Position numbers and translations under genes: made by a program. From a virus, in the IMG/VR virus record IMGVR_UViG_3300044736_000032, positions 1 through 35,773 of that record: 35,773 bases of DNA. One strand, 5' to 3'. The notes beneath the pieces are model-generated. The model ran no database searches. It was not told the DNA's origin and saw nothing but the letters and a program-made list of their open reading frames with translations. This document shows positions 31,648 through 35,773 of this stretch, piece by piece. Each line of letters opens with the position of its first letter. Within the stretch, counting starts at the first letter, position 1.

Positions 31648-31694
31648 GGTCTCGCCAGGTTGGCTGGTGTCGCGTTCGAGTCGCGAGGGGACCA
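31648..31694 (+). ncRNA. Mini tRNA-like element, copy D
   Basis: GGTCTCG (31648-31654) pairs with GGGGACC (31687-31693) at 6 of 7 positions, the innermost being G-G. Hairpin CCAG-GTTGG-CTGG follows, then TG and a perfect T-arm TCGCG-TTCGAGT-CGCGA. The discriminator is A, then CTCCC. Confidence 0.6.
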
Positions 31695-31734
31695 CTCCCG
31701 ATAAACACAATCAACACCCAGGAGACCGATCATC

Positions 31735-31917
31735 ATGCGAATACTACGGCAGAACGCTATCGAGACAGTGTCGGACAATCAGGAGCTAGCTGCCATCGTT
31801 GACGGTGAATGGGTCGACGATCAAACACTGACCGTTGGTACTCGACTACAGCAATTAAGTGATCTCTGCGTCAAGGTGCTACGCGATCACGGATATGATG
31901 TAAAGGGTGATCTCTGA
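31735..31917 (+). CDS. Small acidic protein coupled to the DUF3560-like gene
   Basis: ATG 31735 follows AGGAG by 10 nt. The 60-residue protein ('RILRQNAIETVSDNQELAAI', 'TLTVGTRLQQLSDLCVKVLR') is helical. Its stop overlaps the next ATG, so the two are translated together. Unrecognised. Confidence 0.6.
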   Translation: MRILRQNAIETVSDNQELAAIVDGEWVDDQTLTVGTRLQQLSDLCVKVLRDHGYDVKGDL

Positions 31918-32921
31918 TGAAACTCGTGACACTGACAATCACGCATAGCGCCGAGTCGGGGACGGTGGCGTTGGGCACGAGTAAGGGTGACGGTTCCGCG
32001 CCGATCCTGAAGGCGGCGGGTTTCCGTTGGTCCCGCAACATTGACGGCGGGGCGTGGTTCGTGCCGCAGTCCCGTGACCGCGCACCGCGAACGGACCGTA
32101 TCGACCGGGCAGCGTCCGGGCTCCGTACGGCTGGGTTCGACGTGGAGGTCGAGATCGACACTGCCAGCCGGTCGACGGCGCAGGTGGAAGCGGACCGGGC
32201 AGCGCGTTCCGCGGACCGTGTGGAGCACCTAGCGGGTAAAGCGGAGCGGTTGACGGCCACGGGTGAAGCTGCCTGGGAGCGGACGCAGCAGCTGCGGGAG
32301 TTGATCCCGCTGGGTCAACCCATGATGCCGGATCACTACTCGTACAACCGGGACCGGAACTTCCGGGACAAGCTGCACCGCAAAGAGGGCAAAGCGATCG
32401 AAACCCTCAAGGAGGGTGAGGACGCGGCTCGTCGCGCGGATGCCGCGGAAACCAACCAGCGGTACCGGATGACGGGGCCGGTGACGGAACGCCGGATTAA
32501 GGACCTGGAAGCCGAGCTGCGGAAGTTGGAGCGTGACCGTGACGGCTACACACGGAACTTCCTGAGCGGGTCAGGGGAGATCTACGACCGGGAGGTTCAC
32601 GAGCCGGCGGCTGGCGGGTACCGGGAACGGCTCGAATCACGCATCGCTGAGGTGACGGAGCAGCTCACGTACTGGCGGGCGCATCTTGAGCAATTGACGG
32701 CTGATGGTGCGCACCGTGTGTGGGGACCGGCAGATTTCACAAAAGGTGATCAGGTTCAGGTCCGTGGCCGGTGGTGCGACGTATTGCGAGTGAACCAAAA
32801 ATCTCTGACCGTGCTGATAGTCGCGCACAGTTCATACTCACAAAAAAATACGGTGCCCTACGACGAGGTCCAAGGTCAGCGTTCGGCTACCGGTGTGGTC
32901 GACTTGGATAAGTCGGTGTGA
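31917..32921 (+). CDS. DUF3560-like coiled-coil protein
   Basis: The 334-residue protein begins MKLVTLTITHSAESGTVALG, then 'TSKGDGSAPILKAAGFRWSR', 'AWFVPQSRDR' and 'GLRTAGFDVEVEIDT'. This start is the pattern I associate with DUF3560 proteins of actinobacterial plasmids and phages. A long charged coiled coil follows (about 85-260, with 'AQVEADRAARSADRVEHLAG' and 'RIKDLEAELRKLERDRDGY'), then a small beta domain with 'DFTKGDQVQVRGRWCDVLRV'. No biochemical role is established to my knowledge; plasmid and phage occurrence suggests DNA metabolism or host interaction. Translation is coupled to the 60-residue gene upstream. Confidence 0.7.
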   Translation: MKLVTLTITHSAESGTVALGTSKGDGSAPILKAAGFRWSRNIDGGAWFVPQSRDRAPRTDRIDRAASGLRTAGFDVEVEIDTASRSTAQVEADRAARSADRVEHLAGKAERLTATGEAAWERTQQLRELIPLGQPMMPDHYSYNRDRNFRDKLHRKEGKAIETLKEGEDAARRADAAETNQRYRMTGPVTERRIKDLEAELRKLERDRDGYTRNFLSGSGEIYDREVHEPAAGGYRERLESRIAEVTEQLTYWRAHLEQLTADGAHRVWGPADFTKGDQVQVRGRWCDVLRVNQKSLTVLIVAHSSYSQKNTVPYDEVQGQRSATGVVDLDKSV

Positions 32922-32940
32922 GCGTTACACCATTCAGCGG

Positions 32941-32980
32941 TAGGTGACCCATACACGGCGGGGTAGTGTTATCGGTATCG
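32941..32980 (+). promoter_or_regulatory. Repeated early promoter-like element, copy 4
   Basis: TAGGTG, 17 bp containing CCCATACA, TAGTGT, then TATCGGTATCGG. The -35 is poorer than in copies 2 and 3, but the downstream half is conserved. It precedes the 33017 gene. Confidence 0.55.
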
Positions 32981-33016
32981 GAGCAGTCGGGGCCAAACAC
33001 GAAACGAGAGAGCATC

Positions 33017-33238
33017 ATGTACGGATTCAACGATCTAAGCGATGACGGACTGGTCCGGGTTCTCGCGGCCTACCAGAAGATGATCGACGAGAAGCATCGC
33101 GGGCAAGTCAAGAAGGACGGGTCACCAACCAAGAAGCTCGCGGGGTGGATCTCCAAGATCCACACCATCCAGGCATTCAGGGCACAGGCTACTGAACGGG
33201 AATGGCACTGGGATGAGCACATCACGGATCCTGTTTGA
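33017..33238 (+). CDS. Hypothetical early protein
   Basis: ATG 33017 follows GAGAGAGC. The 73-residue helical protein ('YGFNDLSDDGLVRVLAAYQK', 'TKKLAGWISKIHTIQAFRAQ') is unrecognised. Its last codons and stop overlap the 5' part of a tRNA-like element. Confidence 0.6.
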   Translation: MYGFNDLSDDGLVRVLAAYQKMIDEKHRGQVKKDGSPTKKLAGWISKIHTIQAFRAQATEREWHWDEHITDPV

Positions 33239-33273
33239 GCGTACGGCTGTGGGATCGAATCCCACCGGGGCCA
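33227..33273 (+). ncRNA. Mini tRNA-like element, copy E
   Basis: GATCCTG (33227-33233) pairs with CGGGGCC (33266-33272) with one A-C mismatch and two G-T pairs. The linker holds AGC-GTACG-GCT. T-arm GTGGG-ATCGAAT-CCCAC is perfect. The discriminator is A, then CTCCA. Confidence 0.6.
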
Positions 33274-33311
33274 CTCCAGAAGTCGGGGACCGACACGAAA
33301 GCAGACCAGTC

Positions 33312-33758
33312 ATGAGCGCAACCAGAAACAAGCGGGTGTCAGGCATATACGCGGCACCCGTGACCTCGTTGACCGATGCCGAAAGCGAAAGTGAGCTCGC
33401 GGAGCGGTCCGAGCTGGCTCGTCAACGTATCCAGCAGGGCCGCGGGTGCGGTTACCCCGATTTCGAGGCCAACGCGCTGCGGATGCATGAGCTGAACGCG
33501 GAACGGGACGAGCGGGACGACGTTGAGGTCCCCGCTGACCACGTGTACGTGACACCTCAACCGGGTTGGGGTGCGCCTTACGGTGACTCAGTCGCGTATT
33601 GGACTGAGGACGGTCCGGTGTGGATATTCCGCAAGGGTCAGCGTGTCCGGTTCTACGACACGACCGGTGCCCAACGCGGACCGGAGCAGGGCAACATAGC
33701 ACCGGCGGTGGCTTTCGCGCTGTCGCAGGGTTGGGGCTGGGCGGGGTGCACGTCATGA
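33312..33758 (+). CDS. Hypothetical protein
   Basis: The 148-residue protein starts at ATG 33312 (weak site). The first half is charged and helical ('ESESELAERSELARQRIQQG', 'ALRMHELNAERDERDDVEVP'). The second has 'YGDSVAYWTEDGPVWIFRKG' and 'AVAFALSQGWGWAGCTS'. Unrecognised. Its stop overlaps the next ATG (ATGA). Confidence 0.6.
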   Translation: MSATRNKRVSGIYAAPVTSLTDAESESELAERSELARQRIQQGRGCGYPDFEANALRMHELNAERDERDDVEVPADHVYVTPQPGWGAPYGDSVAYWTEDGPVWIFRKGQRVRFYDTTGAQRGPEQGNIAPAVAFALSQGWGWAGCTS

Positions 33759-33898
33759 GCAGGCCGATGACAACCCACAGGATGGTCGGCAGTTTATCCG
33801 TGATCGCAATCGCGGTGATGCTGGTGGTGTCGGGGGTACTGACGGGCGGACTCGCGTGGATAGTCGCGCTGGCACTGCTGGTGTGGGCGCTGTCGTAA
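33755..33898 (+). CDS. 47-residue membrane peptide with two helices
   Basis: ATG 33755 overlaps the upstream stop. After a short basic start (MSRPMTTHRMVG) two hydrophobic helices follow ('LSVIAIAVMLVVSGVL', 'LAWIVALALLVWALS') joined by a short turn. Small early membrane peptides can alter the host envelope or superinfection; there is no direct evidence here. Confidence 0.6.
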   Translation: MSRPMTTHRMVGSLSVIAIAVMLVVSGVLTGGLAWIVALALLVWALS

Positions 33899-33985
33899 TT
33901 GCCGACGCCCCATTGACAGGTCACCTGCGTCTAAACTGATCGGTCCGGTTCCACTTCGGTCGGGGACTACCGAAAGTAGCAACCC

Positions 33986-34168
33986 ATGAACACGTCAGAA
34001 AAAAGTGTAACACCTGAGCACTTAATCGAGGCATACCCAGACCACTTTGGTACGTGGAACCTCGGTTGTGATTGCGGCTGGACATCAGGATGGGCCCCAA
34101 ACGAAGAAGTAGCTTCGCTTTATGCTGAGGAACACCTCAACGAGACAACTGATCATGACCACGTCTGA
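33986..34168 (+). CDS. Small CxCGW-motif protein
   Basis: A 60-residue acidic protein (MNTSEKSVTPEHLIEAYPDH, then 'WNLGCDCGWTSGWAPNEEVA'). The 'C-CGW-SGW' followed by an 'A--EHL' helix is a recurring small actinobacterial and phage motif of unknown function. It overlaps the start of the transporter gene by 14 bp. Confidence 0.55.
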   Translation: MNTSEKSVTPEHLIEAYPDHFGTWNLGCDCGWTSGWAPNEEVASLYAEEHLNETTDHDHV

Positions 34169-34850
34169 GGGCTCTGAGAGCACGTCGACAGTGGGCTTTG
34201 CTCTGGGGGTGAACCTGACGATAGCGGTGGCGAAGGCCACGGTGGGGGTCTTGTCGGGTTCGCCGGCGATCCTGTCGGAGGCCGCTCACTCCATGGTGGA
34301 CACCTCGACGCAAGTGCTGCTGCTGGTCGGTTTGCACCGCGCGAAGCACCCGGAGCGGCCGAACGCGGAGTACGCGTGGGGTTGCACGGCCGCGGTGTCC
34401 ATGTTCGCCACGGGCGCCTGTTACGCGGCCTACGAGGGCTTGGTGACCCTGCTGGACCCGCCGGCGGCGGAGGGGTTGGTGTGGTTGGCGGTGGCGGTGT
34501 TGGTGGTCTCGGCGGGCATGGAGGCCACGTCTTGGGTGACGGCGTTCCGTCAGCTGTGGCGCGGTCGGGGCGACTTGTCGTTGTGGGCGTACCTGCGGGT
34601 CACACCCGACACGAGCGCGAAAGCCGTCCTGTTGGAGGACACCGCGGACATCGCGGGTTGCGCCTTGGCCCTGGCCGGAGTGGTGTTGCGGGCCGTGACG
34701 GGTAGTGCGGTGTGGGATGCGGTGGCGTCGCTGCTGATCGCGGGGTTGATCACGGTGGTGGCGTGGCAGCTCGGCACCCACAACCTGCGCCTACTACGAG
34801 TCGGGCAGCCGACCGCAACGGAACTACCCGCAACTGTATGCGTATCGTAG
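34155..34850 (+). CDS. Cation diffusion facilitator (metal efflux) transporter, lacking the cytoplasmic domain
   Basis: From ATG 34155 the protein has 231 residues. It has the six-helix core of CDF transporters: TM1 'FALGVNLTIAVAKATVGVLS', TM2 with 'SGSPAILSEAAHSMVDTSTQ' (His45 and Asp49 as HxxxD), TM5 with 'VLLEDTADIAGCALALAG' (E161/D162) and TM6 'AVWDAVASLLIAGLITVV'. The 'YLRVTPDTSAKAVLLEDTA' form resembles the SLC30A9-like branch. Members export Zn, Co or Mn against protons, and most are near 300 residues with a C-terminal cytosolic metal-sensing domain. Here the protein ends about 20 residues after TM6. DNA is visibly more GC-rich than its neighbours, suggesting recent capture from a host. 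Activity is plausible but untested. Confidence 0.8.
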   Translation: MTTSEGSESTSTVGFALGVNLTIAVAKATVGVLSGSPAILSEAAHSMVDTSTQVLLLVGLHRAKHPERPNAEYAWGCTAAVSMFATGACYAAYEGLVTLLDPPAAEGLVWLAVAVLVVSAGMEATSWVTAFRQLWRGRGDLSLWAYLRVTPDTSAKAVLLEDTADIAGCALALAGVVLRAVTGSAVWDAVASLLIAGLITVVAWQLGTHNLRLLRVGQPTATELPATVCVS

Positions 34851-34902
34851 TACTAACTCCCGCTAGTCAGAAACACCTAACGGATAAAGATCGGTGGGGA
34901 CG

Positions 34903-35190
34903 ATGATCGCGTACCTGGTGTGGATAGGCGGTGGTTCACTCTTCGGGTCATTACTAGTGCGGTTACCGACTCATCGTTGGGAGATGAGGCAACGGAACAT
35001 AGAGGGCCTGCGCGCGGACCGCTTGTGGTTCCGCGAACTGGGTTGGTCATCACCTACAGATCGACAACGAGATAAGATCCGGCTTGATTTGGCAACCGCG
35101 TATGTACGGCGGAACTGGTGGTGGACGTCGAAGGTTCAGGTGTTCACGGAAGACATCGACGCCAAGCTCGCCGAAATAGGCCAATCATGA
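34903..35190 (+). CDS. Small protein with N-terminal membrane helix
   Basis: ATG 34903 follows GGTGGGG. The 95-residue protein has a membrane helix ('IAYLVWIGGGSLFGSLLVRL') and a charged cytoplasmic part ('WEMRQRNIEGLRADRLWFRE', 'WWWTSKVQVFTEDIDAKLAE'). Unrecognised. Its stop overlaps the next start (ATGA). Confidence 0.6.
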   Translation: MIAYLVWIGGGSLFGSLLVRLPTHRWEMRQRNIEGLRADRLWFRELGWSSPTDRQRDKIRLDLATAYVRRNWWWTSKVQVFTEDIDAKLAEIGQS

Positions 35191-35543
35191 CCCCGTCAGA
35201 CCTCGACTTCTCCCGACCGTGCGCGCGGGAGGGTTGCGGGCAGTACCTGCCAGCGTCGGCGAGTCCCCGGCGGAAGTATCACGCGCCGCGCTGCCAGGTC
35301 GCTGACTCCCGGGCCCGCACAGCCGCCACGCAGCCACCGAGGCCGGTGCGGGTGAAGCAGGACCAGTCACCGGAGGCCCGCAAAGCCCGCAAGGACCAGC
35401 AACGGCGTGACCGTCGGGTACGGACGCACGCTAACGGTGGGATCGCACCCACGAAGGTGCACAACGCGTCGACGTGGAACAACTGGGGCTGCCGCTGCAC
35501 CACCTGCGTCACAGCACACCTAGCCAAGATCCACGGCGACTAA
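35187..35543 (+). CDS. Zinc-finger protein
   Basis: The 118-residue basic protein has two likely zinc sites: 'CAREGCGQYLP' with 'KYHAPRCQVADSRAR', and 'WGCRCTTCVTAHLAKIH'. The first resembles the N-terminal finger of the HNH protein at 27936-28616 (C--C, then C---C-R-R). A nucleic-acid binding role is likely but not shown. Translation is coupled to the upstream membrane protein gene. Confidence 0.65.
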   Translation: MTPSDLDFSRPCAREGCGQYLPASASPRRKYHAPRCQVADSRARTAATQPPRPVRVKQDQSPEARKARKDQQRRDRRVRTHANGGIAPTKVHNASTWNNWGCRCTTCVTAHLAKIHGD

Positions 35544-35558
35544 AGTGAGGAACGCGTC

Positions 35559-35773
35559 ATGGCTGATGTCACGGCACCGATGGAGTGGCACCCGTTCTAC
35601 CTAGATAAGCCGTGGCTCATGGAGTGGCTCGACGGGCACCCACCATATGACCCATACATTCTGCGTTTACCTATCGTCCACAAACCATCGACCGGCGACC
35701 GCGGTAGTTACGACATCTATGACACGCAGCTCACTGATCACGAGTTGATTCTGACGAAGCAAAAAGCCTGCGG
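35559..35773 (+). CDS. Hypothetical protein, N-terminal part (runs off the window)
   Basis: ATG 35559 follows GTGAGG. The 71 visible residues (MADVTAPMEWHPFYLDKPWL, 'MEWLDGHPPYDPYILRLPIV', then 'SYDIYDTQLTDHELILTK') are acidic and aromatic-rich. Unrecognised. Confidence 0.55.
   Translation, partial: MADVTAPMEWHPFYLDKPWLMEWLDGHPPYDPYILRLPIVHKPSTGDRGSYDIYDTQLTDHELILTKQKAC

Noticed and set aside
30240-33280. Ordinary tRNA genes in the right arm
   Set aside because: The T-arms and acceptor stems look genuine, but the distance between the acceptor strands (about 30 nt) leaves no room for D and anticodon arms, so none is a decoding tRNA.
33935-33985. Sixth tRNA-like element before the 33986 gene
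   Set aside because: CGGTCCGG and CGGGGAC look related, but no 5-bp/7-nt T-arm can be drawn.
34838-34906. 22-codon frame overlapping the end of the transporter gene
   Set aside because: Its stop overlaps the next ATG, which is suggestive, but there is no ribosome site and it is too short to judge.

Overview
The window is part of a tailed (siphovirus-type) phage or prophage of an actinobacterium. The evidence is a complete HK97-type head module, a long tape measure, small zinc proteins and a DUF3560-like protein of kinds common in Streptomyces-type phages, and frequent GTG/TTG starts in moderately GC-rich DNA. No integrase, repressor, lysin or replication gene lies in the window, so lifestyle cannot be read. 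Both ends are cut through genes.

Minus strand, read from about 28.6 kb down to 1: HNH nuclease, small helical protein, terminase small and large subunits, a membrane protein, portal, prohead protease, HK97 major capsid protein, then an unusually long run of small beta-rich or repeat-rich structural genes (20.25-13.86 kb). These include a glycine-rich adhesin-like protein and an 810-residue protein built from about 27 twenty-residue repeats. Then come the head-tail connector, a tail-terminator-like protein, a small structural protein, the major tail protein, a tail assembly chaperone pair joined by a canonical CCCAAAA -1 frameshift site, a tail-completion-like protein, a second chaperone-like protein, an endonuclease VII homologue, a 2152-residue tape measure with seven internal repeats, and the start of a repeat-bearing minor tail or fibre protein.

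Three things interrupt this late operon: a stand-alone TnpB (10.9-12.1 kb) between tail genes, an opposite-strand two-gene cassette (24.3-25.0 kb) beside portal, and a strong hairpin terminator (18.93 kb).

Plus strand, 28.9 kb to the right end: about 18 small genes read away from the late operon, nearly all unrecognised. They include a DUF3560-like coiled-coil protein, a two-helix membrane peptide, a truncated cation-diffusion-facilitator (metal efflux) transporter and zinc-binding proteins. One small zinc-finger gene points the other way. Four copies of a promoter-like element (TTGCCA, 17 bp, TAGTGT) drive this side.

The most interesting signal is a family of about 47-nt tRNA-like elements in the gaps of this right arm. 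Each has a 7-bp acceptor-like stem, usually a tiny hairpin where the D and anticodon arms should be, a perfect 5-bp/7-nt T-arm with a TTCGA-type loop, and a conserved tail after the discriminator. Five copies fold, two of them with substitutions that keep the pairing, and one or two look like relics. They resemble minimal RNase P/RNase Z substrates and may punctuate the early mRNAs.
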